From Actinomycetota bacterium (GTDB lineage: Bacteria; Actinomycetota; Thermoleophilia; Solirubrobacterales; Solirubrobacteraceae), in assembly GCA_005883215.1 (NCBI GenBank), contig VAYS01000032.1:1-38778 (forward strand): a DNA stretch of 38,778 nt. The letters run 5' to 3'. Both the position numbers and the translations under genes were made by a program. Below the pieces are notes generated by a model. The model was not told the DNA's origin, did no database searches, and saw only the letters and a list, made by a program, of their open reading frames with translations. Shown here in pieces: positions 24,284 through 32,931 of this stretch (within the stretch, counting starts at the first letter, position 1; each line of letters starts with the position of its first letter).

Positions 24284-25990
24284 TTGCTCGCCAATCCGCC
24301 GCGTCCCCTGGTGGGTACGCTCGCTCCCGACGCGTTCGACGGCACCCGCGCCTTCGGCACGCTGCGGGACCTGGCCGCGCGCTATCCCTCCCGGCGACCG
24401 GGGTCGGCGGGGGACCTGGCCCTGGCCCGGGTGGTGCGCCAGTCGCTGGCCGCCCGGGCCGGCTCGGGCCGCCGATCCCCGTATGACATCACCGAGCGCC
24501 GCTTCCGCGCCCAGACGATCGACGGCGAGCGCGAGCTGACGACGGTGATCGGCCGGCGGGTGGGCAGCTCGAGCGGCCAGATCGTGGTGGTCGCCCACCG
24601 CGACGCCGCCGGGCGGGGCTCGGCCGCCGCGCTCTCGGGGACCGCCGCCCTGCTCGAGCTGGCCCACGTCGCCTCCGAGCGCGTGATGACGCACACCCTC
24701 ACCCTGGTCTCGACCTCGGGCGGAAGCGGGGGCGACGCCGGGGCGGCCGACTTCGCCCAGGCCACCGGCGGACCGGTGGACGCGGTGCTGGTGCTGGGCG
24801 ACCTGGCCGGCAGCTCGGTCCGCCGCCCGCAGCTCGTGCCCTTCTCCGATGGGGCGCAGCTCGCCCCGCTGGCCCTCCGGCGGACACTGGAGACGGCCGT
24901 GAACACCGAGGTGGGCCACGGTCCGGGGGCGCCGAGCGTGGCGGTGCAGTTCGCGCACCTGGCCCTTCCCCTCACGGTCGGCGAGCAGGGTCCGCTGCTC
25001 GCCGCCGGCCTGCCGGCCGCGCTGCTGTCGGTCAGCGGCGAGCGGGGACCCTCGGCGACGGAGCGGGTGGATCAGAACACGCTTCAGCAGTGGGGCCGGG
25101 CCGCCCTGCGCGCGGTGGCCGCGCTGGACTCAGCGCCGGACCTGACCGCTGCTCCCTCGCGCGACCTGGACCTGGCGCCCAAGGTGCTTCCAGGCTGGAC
25201 GATCGCCGTTCTGCTCGGCTCCCTGATCATCGGTCCCCTGCTGGTGTCGATCGACGGCGTCGCCCGGGCCCGCCGCCGGCGCGAGCCGGTCGCGCGCGGG
25301 TTGCGCTGGGCGCTGACGCTCGTGTTCCCCTTCTTGGCCGCCGGCCTGTTTTCCGTCGTCGCCGGCCGGCTGGGCCTGCTCGGCGCCGCCCCGCCGCATC
25401 CGCCCCTCCCCAGCGCCCTGCCCGCCAAGGGCCTCGCCCTGGGCGCGGTGGGGCTGGTCTTCGCCCTCTGCTGGCTGGCCCGACGCCCCCTGCTCGCCCG
25501 CCTGGGTGAGGGCTCGGCGGGGGCCGCGGCGCGCGCGCCGGGCACCGGCCCGGTGCTGTTGCTGATGCTGTCCTTGCTCGCCGTGCTGGTGTGGGCGCTC
25601 AACCCGTTCGCCGCGATCCTGGTGGTCCCCGCCCTGCACCTGTGGCTGGCCGCCGCCGCCCCCGAGGTGCGCCTTCGCCGCGGGCTGGCGGTGGCGCTGA
25701 TGGTGGCCGGGCTCGTTCCGCTGGCGCTGCTGGTCGCCGGCTACGGCGTCCAGTTGGCTCTCGACCCGCTCCAAATGGTGTGGGAGGGGCTGGTGCTGGT
25801 CGCCGGCGGGCACCTGGGTCTGGGGGCGGTCGTGCTGTGGTCGCTGGGGCTGGGCGGGGCGGCGGCGTTCTTCACGATCGCCGCGCGCGGCGATCGGCCC
25901 ACCGCCCCCGCCTCGACGATCGGACTGCGCACCCCGGTGATCTCTGCCGGGGAGAGGACGGGCGTCGGCGGCGCTGGCCTGCGAGGCTGA
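24284..25990 (+). CDS. membrane protein with a degenerate M28-type peptidase domain
   Basis: The N-terminal 300 residues look like an M28 (aminopeptidase Y/IAP-like) domain: ELTTVIGRR, then VVVVAHRDAAGRGSAAALSGTAALLELAHV in the place of the usual H-x-D ... D-D-x-x-G metal site. HRD is kept, but the bridging Asp is replaced by an Ala-rich stretch. The rest has about seven or eight transmembrane helices, Ala/Leu-rich. The start is uncertain: TTG 24284 or GTG 24311; a longer frame would overlap the divergent regulator. The sortase follows directly in the same frame. Possibly a non-catalytic peptidase-like scaffold. Confidence 0.7.
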   Translation: MLANPPRPLVGTLAPDAFDGTRAFGTLRDLAARYPSRRPGSAGDLALARVVRQSLAARAGSGRRSPYDITERRFRAQTIDGERELTTVIGRRVGSSSGQIVVVAHRDAAGRGSAAALSGTAALLELAHVASERVMTHTLTLVSTSGGSGGDAGAADFAQATGGPVDAVLVLGDLAGSSVRRPQLVPFSDGAQLAPLALRRTLETAVNTEVGHGPGAPSVAVQFAHLALPLTVGEQGPLLAAGLPAALLSVSGERGPSATERVDQNTLQQWGRAALRAVAALDSAPDLTAAPSRDLDLAPKVLPGWTIAVLLGSLIIGPLLVSIDGVARARRRREPVARGLRWALTLVFPFLAAGLFSVVAGRLGLLGAAPPHPPLPSALPAKGLALGAVGLVFALCWLARRPLLARLGEGSAGAAARAPGTGPVLLLMLSLLAVLVWALNPFAAILVVPALHLWLAAAAPEVRLRRGLAVALMVAGLVPLALLVAGYGVQLALDPLQMVWEGLVLVAGGHLGLGAVVLWSLGLGGAAAFFTIAARGDRPTAPASTIGLRTPVISAGERTGVGGAGLRG

Positions 25991-26035
25991 ACCCTGGCGC
26001 TCGACCGCCGATCGGCTCTGCGGGCGCTGTCCAGC

Positions 26036-26779
26036 GTGCTGGTGGTGGCCGGGATCGTGCTGCTCGCCGATGCCGCCGCCACCCTGGCCTGGCAGGAGCC
26101 GCTGTCCGCGCTCTACACGCGCCTGCGCCAGGACAGCCTGGCCGGCGACCTGCGCGCGCTCGAGCGCGAGGCGCCCTCGCCCCTTCAGCTGGGGGCGCTC
26201 TCGCACCTGGACGCCCAGCAGCGGATCGCCTTTCTCGCCCGCGCGCTGCGGGCGCGGGCCAGGCCCGGCTCGGCGGTCGGGCGCATCCGCATTCCCCACC
26301 TGGGCACCGACTTCGTGCTGGTGGCCGGCACCGACACCGACGCCCTGCGCGACGGCCCGGGGATCTACTCGGACACCCCCTTTCCCGGCGCCCCCGGGAC
26401 GGTGGGCGTCGCCGGGCACCGCACCACCTACCTGGCCCCGTTTCGCCACATCGACTCGCTGCGCCGCGGCGATCGCATCGAGCTCGAGATGCCATACGCC
26501 CGTCTGATCTACACGGTGCAGGACCGGCGGATCGTGGCCCCCACCGACGTGGCGGTGGTCGATCCCGTCGGCTATGACCGCCTCGTGCTCTCGGCCTGCC
26601 ACCCCCTCTACAGCGCCGCCCAGCGGATCGTGGTCTTCGCCGCGCTGGTCAGGGAGGTGCCCCGGGGCGCCGCCACCCAGGGACCGGGCCCGGAGGCGGT
26701 GCCGCTGGCCCCGGTGCCCCTCGGCCCCCCCGGAGGGGTGCCCACCGTGACCCCCGAGCCCCAACGTGCGTCCAGCTAG
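26036..26779 (+). CDS. class E-like sortase
   Basis: Membrane-anchored transpeptidase that would attach surface proteins to the cell wall. One N-terminal helix (about 1-19), then the sortase barrel with His128 (GVAGHRTTY), Cys188 (LVLSACHPLYSA) and Arg197 (AQRIVV). The LxxACHP motif and the location of the helix fit class E sortases of high-GC Gram-positives. I give the GTG at 26036, but the open frame extends back to the upstream gene's TGA and encodes RRSALRALSS, a good basic flank for the helix; CTG 25994 is then the only possible earlier start. The tail (215-247) is Pro-rich. No LAxTG substrate is in the window. Confidence 0.88.
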   Translation: MLVVAGIVLLADAAATLAWQEPLSALYTRLRQDSLAGDLRALEREAPSPLQLGALSHLDAQQRIAFLARALRARARPGSAVGRIRIPHLGTDFVLVAGTDTDALRDGPGIYSDTPFPGAPGTVGVAGHRTTYLAPFRHIDSLRRGDRIELEMPYARLIYTVQDRRIVAPTDVAVVDPVGYDRLVLSACHPLYSAAQRIVVFAALVREVPRGAATQGPGPEAVPLAPVPLGPPGGVPTVTPEPQRASS

Positions 26780-26810
26780 GCCCAGCGGATCTCAGCGCCC
26801 CCGGGGAGCG

Positions 26811-26818
26811 GCCGATAA
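26811..26818 (+). promoter_or_regulatory. sigma-28-type -10 sequence match
   Basis: GCCGATAA is an exact match to the -10 consensus of FliA-type promoters, in an AT-rich island 86 bases before the FlgM-like gene. No matching -35 (TAAAGTTT) is visible 11 bases upstream, so this is only half a promoter. It could also be an ordinary -10 (GATAAT). Confidence 0.35.
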
Positions 26819-26846
26819 TTTTCCTGCGAGCGGCGCCAGCCTTGGT

Positions 26847-26862
26847 AGTGAGGCGAATCACT
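26847..26862. repeat. inverted repeat upstream of the FlgM-like gene
   Basis: AGTGA-N6-TCACT, a short perfect inverted repeat in the leader between the putative -10 and the FlgM-like start. Could be an operator or a small hairpin. Confidence 0.35.
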
Positions 26863-26903
26863 CGGCGGTACGGCGGGCGGGCCCAGACCCGACCGGCGAG
26901 GCT

Positions 26904-27101
26904 ATGAGGCAAGATCGGATGATAAGAGTGCAGGCACTCAAGCGGCGGTTGCAGACCCAGACCTACGAGGTGAATGCCACGGCGGTCGCCGCCGCGATCC
27001 TCAAGCGCCCCGCCGCGCGGCGACTGATCCTGCCCCAGCTGCGCTGGCCTACAGACGATGCTCAAAGCCGCGGCACGTCTGCTCGCCGCGCCGATCGCTG
27101 A
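26904..27101 (+). CDS. small FlgM-like protein (putative anti-sigma factor)
   Basis: A 65-residue protein whose residues 6-33 (from MIRVQALKRRL through YEVNATAVAAAIL) resemble the conserved sigma-binding end of FlgM: basic helix, then Y-x-V-[DN]-x-x-x-V-A-x-A-I-L. FlgM holds the flagellar sigma factor FliA inactive. No flagellar gene is present in the window. ATG 26904 or ATG 26919 may be the start; the latter has a plausible AGG upstream. The last 18 codons overlap the 3' end of thiL on the other strand. The residues after 40 are Arg-rich and less family-like. Assignment rests on a short motif. Confidence 0.5.
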   Translation: MRQDRMIRVQALKRRLQTQTYEVNATAVAAAILKRPAARRLILPQLRWPTDDAQSRGTSARRADR

Positions 27102-28086
27102 GCCCCAACTCCGGGCCTCCGGGCCCCACGCTCCCCACCCAGGTGACCGGCGCCGCCGCCTCGACCGCCGCGCGGCGATCGGGCGGCGCGCAGAAGCACA
27201 GCTCGTAGTCCTCACCCGCGCAGGCGGCCAGTCGCCAGGGCTCCCATCCCAACGCCTCGGCCACCTCGACCACGCCGGCGTCCAGGGGCAGCGCCTCGAG
27301 GTCGACGTCGAGGCGTACGCCGCCCGCCCGGGCCAGATGCCCGGCATCGGCGGCCAGGCCGTCGGAGAGATCGATCATCGCGTGCACGCCCGCCGCCGCC
27401 AGCGCGCGTCCCTCGCCCAGGCGCGGACGGGGTCGCAGCACCCGCCCGGCGGGGTTTGACCCGGCGGGCGCCGGCGCCCGCCCCTCGAGCACCGCCAGCC
27501 CGGCCCCGGCGCCGCCCAGGGCCCCGGTAACGCCCACCAGGTCCCCGGGCAGCGCCCCCTCGCGCCCCACCAACTCGGCCGCCGAGGGCGACCAGCCCAC
27601 CACGGTGACGGCCACGAACAGGCTGGCCGCGGCCGAGATGTCGCCCCCGCAGACGGCGGCCCCGGCCTCGGTGGCCGCCGCCACGGCGCCGTCAAACAGC
27701 GCCCGGGCCCCCGCCGCCCCCATCGGCGGCGAGATGCCCGCGGCCAGGTACACCTCCCCGGGCCCGGCGCCCATCGCGGCCAGGTCCGACAGGGCCGCCG
27801 CGGTGGCCCGCCAGCCGACGTCGGCGGGCTCGGCCCACCCCGGCGGCGCGTCGGGAGCCTCTGTGTGCGCCGCGTCGCGCAGGCGGAAATGGACCCCTTC
27901 GACCATCGCGTCGACCGAGGTGACGCACACTCCCTGGGCCGCCACCACGGCGGCGTCGTCTCCCGGCCCGCGCAGCACGCGCGGCGGGGGTTCGGGCAGG
28001 CGCGCGTGGAGCCGCTCGAGCAGCTGCCACTCTCCGGTAGGTGGCTCGCGCTGGGGTGAATCGTCCGGGGGGGCGTCCGGTCTCAT
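27049..28086 (-). CDS. thiL: thiamine-monophosphate kinase
   Basis: ATP-dependent phosphorylation of thiamine phosphate to thiamine diphosphate. It has GPGDDAAVV, the TSVDAMVEGVHF metal/phosphate segment, GWRATAAALSDLAAMGA, GGDISAA, and MIDLSDGLAADAGHLA, all typical of ThiL in the PurM-like fold. Length is 345 residues. AGGGGGG sits five bases before the ATG. It follows infA by 36 bases on the same strand, and its 3' end overlaps the convergent FlgM-like gene. Confidence 0.93.
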   Translation of the reverse strand: MRPDAPPDDSPQREPPTGEWQLLERLHARLPEPPPRVLRGPGDDAAVVAAQGVCVTSVDAMVEGVHFRLRDAAHTEAPDAPPGWAEPADVGWRATAAALSDLAAMGAGPGEVYLAAGISPPMGAAGARALFDGAVAAATEAGAAVCGGDISAAASLFVAVTVVGWSPSAAELVGREGALPGDLVGVTGALGGAGAGLAVLEGRAPAPAGSNPAGRVLRPRPRLGEGRALAAAGVHAMIDLSDGLAADAGHLARAGGVRLDVDLEALPLDAGVVEVAEALGWEPWRLAACAGEDYELCFCAPPDRRAAVEAAAPVTWVGSVGPGGPELGLSDRRGEQTCRGFEHRL

Positions 28087-28122
28087 TTAGGCCCCCCCTG
28101 GACCGCGCGCCTGACCCGCCGC

Positions 28123-28341
28123 TCAGCGGTGGCGGTAGACGATCCGGGCGCGGTCGAGGTCGTAGGGCGACAGCTCGCAGCGCACCCGGTCGCCGGGGAG
28201 GATCCTGATCCGAAACCGGCGCATCTTGCCGGCCACGTGGCCGAGGACGACGTGGTCGTTGTCGAGGCGTACCTTGAACATCGCGTTGGGCAGCGCCTCG
28301 ATCACCTCGCCCTCGAACTCGACCTTCTCTTCCTTGGCCAC
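28123..28341 (-). CDS. infA: translation initiation factor IF-1
   Basis: A 72-residue OB-fold protein that blocks the A site of the 30S subunit during initiation. [41 protein letters not shown] and [13 protein letters not shown] are the classic IF-1 sequence. It starts with GTG 28341, six bases after a TACCTT box, so the message is probably leaderless. Its usual rpl/rpm operon neighbours are absent; here it lies between a penicillin-binding protein gene and thiL. Confidence 0.96.
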   Translation of the reverse strand: MAKEEKVEFEGEVIEALPNAMFKVRLDNDHVVLGHVAGKMRRFRIRILPGDRVRCELSPYDLDRARIVYRHR

Positions 28342-28347
28342 GGGCCC

Positions 28348-28353
28348 AAGGTA
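28348..28353 (-). promoter_or_regulatory. -10 box of infA
   Basis: TACCTT on the minus strand, exactly six bases before the infA GTG. Matches the spacing at purA and the gene at 35835. Confidence 0.6.
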
Positions 28354-28387
28354 CCAATCCCGGGGGCGCCTGCCGCGGCGATCGGGG

Positions 28388-30604
28388 CTAGCCGGGGGCC
28401 GTGCCTCCGCCCGGGCCGGCGGTGCCCCCACCCCCGCCGGTACCACCGCCGGTTCGACCCCCGCCGCCCCCGCCACCGTGGCCGCCGCCCGCGCCGGGGT
28501 GCCCGCCGCCCCGGCCACCGCCGCCCGGCGTAGGCTGGGGTGGAGACTCATACAGGCGCCGGTTGTTGTAGCTGCCACCGCCGGTCGAGCCACCGCCCCC
28601 CCCTGAACCGCCGTGGCCGCCGCCCGAGCCGCCGCTGCCCGAGCCCCCGCCGCCCGAGACGCTGGTGTGGCTGCCCACCCCGGGCGACAGGCTGGCCTGG
28701 TCCTGGGCCTGAGGGAAGTCCGAGCAGTCGTTGCCGTGGGCCACCGACATGTAGGCGTGCCAGATGTCGGCGGGCAGCGAACCCCCTTGGACCTCGATCC
28801 CGTGGACATCGGTCATCGGGACCTTGCGGTTGGGGTAGCCGACCCACACCGAGGTCGACATGTGGGGGGTAAAGCCCACCAGCCAGGCGTCGGTGAAGTT
28901 GTCCACCGTCCCGGTCTTGCCCGCGTCCGGGCAGCCGATGTCGGCGTGGGTGGCCGTGCCCGAGTGCATGTTCTGCTCCAGGATGTTGGTCACCGTCGAG
29001 GTCACCGCGTCGGAGAAGACCTTGACCCGGTGGGGGCGTCCGAGGTCGTCGGAATGCCCGTCGGGAAACTGCACGCGGGTGATGGCGATCGGCGTGTTGC
29101 GCCAGCCGCCCGAGGCGATCGTCGCGTAGGCGTTGGCCATCTCCAGCGGCGAGACGCCGACCTTCAGGCCCCCCAGCCCCTCGGCGGGCAGGCTTTCAAG
29201 CGGCGAGGTGATGCCCATGTCGTGAGCGGTCTTGGTCACGTTCTTGGGCCCGACGTCGAGGTCTAGCTGCTGGTAGACGGTGTTATCGGACTTCAGCGTG
29301 GCCTGGACGAGGTTGATGTCCCCCTCGTAGGAGTGGGAGTAGGTCTGGACGTGGATGCGGCCCCAGCGGGGATCGACGAAGTCCAGCTCGTGGGAGTTGT
29401 ACGTGGTGCTGTTGGGGTCGATCCCCTGGCGCACCGCGGTCATCAGGACCATCACCTTGAACGACGAGCCGGCCTGGCGGTGGCCCTGGGCGGCGAGGTT
29501 GAACTGCGAGTTGCCGTAGGCGGCGGTGGAGGCCATGGTCAGGATGTGACCGTTGCGGGGATCGATCGAGACGATCGCCGAGGAGGGGTCGCCGGACTCG
29601 TTGAGCACGCCCGTCATCGCCTGGCGCGCCTGGTCCTGGAGCTTTAGGTCGATCGTCGTATAGATCTTCAGCCCGCCCTGGCGCACCCGGTTGATCCCGT
29701 AGGTGTCGATCAGCTGCTGCTTGACGTAGTCGAAGAAGTAGCTCTCCCGGTGGGCCGTGTAGTAGGTGCTGTGGTGGACCCCCAGCGGCGCGGTCATCGC
29801 CGCCTGCGCCTGCTCGGGGGTGACGTAGTGCTGGGCGGTCATCTTGGAGAGCACGTCGTTTCGCCGGGCCAGGGCCGCCTCGGGGTTGATGAACGGGTTG
29901 TACTCGCTCGGGGCCTGGGGCAGGCCGGCGAGCAGCGCCAGCTGGGGCAGCGTCAGCTTGGACACCGGCTTGTTGAAGAAGATGCGCGACGCCGCCTGGA
30001 CCCCGATCGCGGTCTGTCCCCCCACCGTCCCGTAGGGCACGCTGTTGAGGTACTGGGTGAGGATCCACAGCTTGCCGTCGTGGCCGGGATGGGCCTGCTC
30101 GAGCTGTTCGGCGAGCTTGGCCTCCCAGATCTTCAGCTTGAGGTTGCGGTGCTGGGTGGGCAGGTAGAGGTTGCGCACCAGCTGCATGGTCAGGGTCGAG
30201 CCACCCTGCACCGTGTGCCCGGTGCCCAGGTTCTTCACCGCGGCGCGGATGATGCCCTCCAGGTCCACGCCGCTGTGCTGGAAGTAGCGCTGGTCCTCGA
30301 TCGCCACGGTGGCGTCGCGTAGGGGCTGGGGCATCTGGGTCATGGTCACCGGCTGGCGCAGCTCGTCGGACTGGATGAAGCCCAGCCGCTGACCGTCCTT
30401 GGCGAACACCTGCGAGGAGGCGCCCTTGTCGACCGACCTGAGCGAATTCAGCGACGGCGCGCTGGCCGCGGTCCCGATCACCCAGACGATGAACCCGACC
30501 ACCCCGATCACCGCCAGCGTGGCGGTCGCCCCCAGGGCGATGAACATGATGCGGGCCGGTCCGCGGTTTCGGCGGCGCCGGCGCTGACGTTCGCGGCGGG
30601 ACAT
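28388..30604 (-). CDS. class A penicillin-binding protein (glycosyltransferase/transpeptidase)
   Basis: Bifunctional peptidoglycan synthase, 738 residues. After a very basic N terminus and one helix (about 19-46), the GT51 domain has the catalytic Glu103 in [25 protein letters not shown] and the EAKLAEQLE segment. The transpeptidase domain has Ser380-x-x-Lys383, SDN (439-441) and KTG (563-565). Residues 651-738 are an almost pure Gly/Ser/Pro tail. The ATG at 30604 gives this standard architecture; a much longer open frame upstream is antisense to the mannosyltransferase and is rejected. Confidence 0.95.
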   Translation of the reverse strand: MSRRERQRRRRRNRGPARIMFIALGATATLAVIGVVGFIVWVIGTAASAPSLNSLRSVDKGASSQVFAKDGQRLGFIQSDELRQPVTMTQMPQPLRDATVAIEDQRYFQHSGVDLEGIIRAAVKNLGTGHTVQGGSTLTMQLVRNLYLPTQHRNLKLKIWEAKLAEQLEQAHPGHDGKLWILTQYLNSVPYGTVGGQTAIGVQAASRIFFNKPVSKLTLPQLALLAGLPQAPSEYNPFINPEAALARRNDVLSKMTAQHYVTPEQAQAAMTAPLGVHHSTYYTAHRESYFFDYVKQQLIDTYGINRVRQGGLKIYTTIDLKLQDQARQAMTGVLNESGDPSSAIVSIDPRNGHILTMASTAAYGNSQFNLAAQGHRQAGSSFKVMVLMTAVRQGIDPNSTTYNSHELDFVDPRWGRIHVQTYSHSYEGDINLVQATLKSDNTVYQQLDLDVGPKNVTKTAHDMGITSPLESLPAEGLGGLKVGVSPLEMANAYATIASGGWRNTPIAITRVQFPDGHSDDLGRPHRVKVFSDAVTSTVTNILEQNMHSGTATHADIGCPDAGKTGTVDNFTDAWLVGFTPHMSTSVWVGYPNRKVPMTDVHGIEVQGGSLPADIWHAYMSVAHGNDCSDFPQAQDQASLSPGVGSHTSVSGGGGSGSGGSGGGHGGSGGGGGSTGGGSYNNRRLYESPPQPTPGGGGRGGGHPGAGGGHGGGGGGGRTGGGTGGGGGTAGPGGGTAPG

Positions 30605-30760
30605 CGAGTGTGCGTCGAGCGGCGGCAGGGCGGCGCCTCGACGGCGCCCAATTCTGGCACAAGGCGCCGGCTTCCCAGCCGGTTTTCGGCCTCCCCCGGA
30701 CCATCCCTGCACCCCCCGGCCGCCAAGCGCCAGCCCCGCCTGGCAACATCGCGCCTTCAC

Positions 30761-32119
30761 GTGTCCACCGACGAGTTCCAGATCGCCGTTCCGGGCGCCG
30801 CCGGCGCGCCCGCCGGCGCGCCCGCCGCCGCGCTGCGCCCCCGCCTGCGCCTTCGCCTGAGCGCCGAGGCGCGGGAGGCGGTCCGCACGGCTCTGGGAGC
30901 CCTGGTCGGGACCCGCCTGCTGGTGTGGGGAGTGGGGGTGGTCGCCCTGCTGGTGTGGGGCAACACCAACCACGGCCGCACCTTCGATCCGCCGGGGCTG
31001 ACCCACGGCCTGGGGCGGGTGGCCGACGTGCTCGTCGGCCCCGCGGCCCGCTGGGACGCGGCGTGGTACCTGAGCATCGCCGACATCGGCTACACCCCCC
31101 ACGCCCTGTTCGCCGATGGGCGCAGCGCGTTCTTCCCCCTGTACCCGCTGCTGAGCTCGGTGCTCGGGAGCGTCACCGGCATCATCGCCGCCGGCGTGCT
31201 GGTGTCGATGGGCGCCTTCGCGGTGGCCCTGTACCTCACCCACCGCCTGGCCGCGCTCGAGCTCGGCGGCCAGGCGCCGCGCCTGGCCGTGATGGCCACC
31301 GCGCTGTTTCCGATGTCGTTCTTCTTCTCGGCGATCTACAGCGAGTCCCTGTACCTGGCCCTGTCGCTGGGGGCCTTCTGGCTCGCCCGGCGGGGCCGCT
31401 GGGCCCCGGCCGCCGCCGCGGTCGCGCTCGCGTCGGCCACCCGCTCGAGCGGGATCCTGCTCGGGGTGGGGCTGGCCGTGCTCTACCTCTACGGTCCGCG
31501 CGCCGATCGTCCGCCCGACCATCCCCACGGGCGGCGGCTCACCCCCCGCTACCGGCTGCGCGCCGATGCGCTGTGGCTCGGGCTGGTGCCCGTAGGGCTG
31601 GTCGCCTTCATGGCCTATCTGGCCCTGATCGGCGGGGACGCCTTCGCCCCCTTCCACGCCCAGACCGTCTGGTACCGGCACTTCGCCGGCCCCTTCCTGG
31701 GCGTCTGGGACGGCGCCGTGGCCGCCTTCGACGGCGCCCGGCAGCTGTGGGCGGGGACCCAGAGCCCGGTGTACTTCACCGACGCCGGCGGCGACCCGCT
31801 GGTCGTGGCCCAGCACAACGTGATGCTGTTCTGCTTCCTTATCGCCGCCGTCCCGGCGGTGCTCGGCGTGCTGCGCCGGCTGCCGGCCGCCTACGGGGTC
31901 TACCTGCTCGCCGCGCTCGCCCTGCCCCTGTCCTACCCGGTCGGCCCTCAGCCGCTCATGTCGCTGCCGCGCTTTCTGGCCGCGCTGTTTCCCCTGCACC
32001 TGTGGAGCGGAGACTGGCTGGCACGCCATCCGCGCGCGCGTTGGCCCGCGGCGCTCCTCAGCGGGGGGCTGCTGGTGTTCTTCACCGGTGCGTTCTCCAC
32101 CTGGCACTGGGTGGCCTAG
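30761..32119 (+). CDS. PIG-V-like membrane mannosyltransferase
   Basis: A polytopic GT-C glycosyltransferase of 452 residues with about nine or ten helices. The first outer loop carries ARWDAAWYLSIADIGYT, matching the W-D-x-x-W/H-Y-x-x-I-A-x-x-G-Y signature of PIG-V-type mannosyltransferases, and SAFFPLYPLL follows. It probably uses polyprenyl-phosphate mannose to modify surface glycans or proteins; the acceptor is unknown. GTG 30761 is the best start, placing a 40-residue Ala/Pro-rich segment before helix 1. It is divergent from the penicillin-binding protein gene, and the HAD gene follows by seven bases. Confidence 0.85.
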   Translation: MSTDEFQIAVPGAAGAPAGAPAAALRPRLRLRLSAEAREAVRTALGALVGTRLLVWGVGVVALLVWGNTNHGRTFDPPGLTHGLGRVADVLVGPAARWDAAWYLSIADIGYTPHALFADGRSAFFPLYPLLSSVLGSVTGIIAAGVLVSMGAFAVALYLTHRLAALELGGQAPRLAVMATALFPMSFFFSAIYSESLYLALSLGAFWLARRGRWAPAAAAVALASATRSSGILLGVGLAVLYLYGPRADRPPDHPHGRRLTPRYRLRADALWLGLVPVGLVAFMAYLALIGGDAFAPFHAQTVWYRHFAGPFLGVWDGAVAAFDGARQLWAGTQSPVYFTDAGGDPLVVAQHNVMLFCFLIAAVPAVLGVLRRLPAAYGVYLLAALALPLSYPVGPQPLMSLPRFLAALFPLHLWSGDWLARHPRARWPAALLSGGLLVFFTGAFSTWHWVA

Positions 32120-32126
32120 GCGCGCC

Positions 32127-32918
32127 ATGCGCGGGGTGCTTCTCGACGCGCTGGGCACCCTCCTCGAGCTACGCGACCCGGCGAGCGCCCTGACCGCCGC
32201 GCTTCGCGAAGACCACGGCCTGGAGATCACCGAGACCCAGGCGTGGGCCGCGCTGGGGGCCGAGATGACCTACTACCGGCGCCACAACCACCGGGCGTCA
32301 GACCCGGAGCGCCTGGCCGACCTGCGCCGCCGCTGCGCGGTGGTGCTGGCCGAGCAGCTGCCCGCGCCCGCGGGCGAGATCCCGCTGGCCGAGCTCGAGC
32401 ACACGCTACTGCGCTCGCTGCGCTTTGCCCCCTACCCCGACGTGCGTCCCGCCCTGCTTGGCCTGCGCCAGGCCGGCCTGGCCCTGGTCGTGGTCTCCAA
32501 CTGGGACATCTCGCTGCACGACCAGCTGCGCGAGACGGGCATCGCCGAGCTGGTCGACGGCGCGGTGTCCTCCGCCGAGGTCGGCGCCGATAAGTCCTCG
32601 CCCGAGCTCTTCCGGGCCGGCCTGCGCCTGGCCGGCGTCGGGCCCCAGGACGCCGTGCACGTCGGCGACAGCCTGGCCGACGACGTCGGCGGCGCACACG
32701 CCGCCGGTCTGGCCGCGGTGCTGATCGACCGGCTCGGGACCCAGGCGCTGGACGCCGACCCCCAGGCCCCCGCCCCGGCGGCGGTGATCGGCTCGCTAGG
32801 CGAGCTGCCCGAGCTGATCCGCGCCTGGGAGGGCACGCCGCCCGACCCCTCGCCGGCCGGCGGGCCGGCCGACCCCTCGCCCGCCGGCGCGGGCCGCCCC
32901 GGCGCCCCGGGCTCATAA
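32127..32918 (+). CDS. HAD-superfamily hydrolase with altered motif I
   Basis: A haloacid-dehalogenase-like phosphatase of 263 residues. Motif I reads LLDALGTLLEL: the nucleophile Asp7 is kept, but the second Asp (general acid, two residues on) is Leu9. Motif II is VVVSNWD, motif III has the Lys in GADKSSPELF, and motif IV is HVGDSLADDVGGA. DAxGTL variants are known in the HDHD3-like group, whose activity is poorly defined. The C-terminal 30 residues are a Pro/Ala/Gly repeat (two PDPSPAG-like units). It lies between the mannosyltransferase and CPBP genes. Confidence 0.85.
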   Translation: MRGVLLDALGTLLELRDPASALTAALREDHGLEITETQAWAALGAEMTYYRRHNHRASDPERLADLRRRCAVVLAEQLPAPAGEIPLAELEHTLLRSLRFAPYPDVRPALLGLRQAGLALVVVSNWDISLHDQLRETGIAELVDGAVSSAEVGADKSSPELFRAGLRLAGVGPQDAVHVGDSLADDVGGAHAAGLAAVLIDRLGTQALDADPQAPAPAAVIGSLGELPELIRAWEGTPPDPSPAGGPADPSPAGAGRPGAPGS

Positions 32919-32931
32919 GCTGGAGCGGGCC

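Noticed and set aside
25130..26764. Minus-strand open frame of 544 codons opposite the M28-like and sortase genes
   Set aside because: His/Gln/Gly/Arg-rich shadow frame; the plus strand encodes a recognisable sortase with its catalytic residues.
28395..28660. GGC-type repeats considered as a CRISPR or tandem-repeat locus
   Set aside because: The repeats are irregular, in frame and encode the Gly-rich tail of the penicillin-binding protein; there are no spacers.
30640..30710. GC hairpin with TTTT (CCGGC/GCCGG) in the gap before the mannosyltransferase, considered as an attenuator
   Set aside because: Stem of five pairs, no leader peptide or alternative fold visible, and no clear promoter upstream of it.
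30605..32230. Open frame extending the penicillin-binding protein by more than 500 codons upstream on the minus strand
   Set aside because: It is antisense to the mannosyltransferase, is Arg/Gly/Gln/His-rich without motifs, and the real protein starts cleanly at ATG 30604 before its anchor helix. It is a GC-content artefact.
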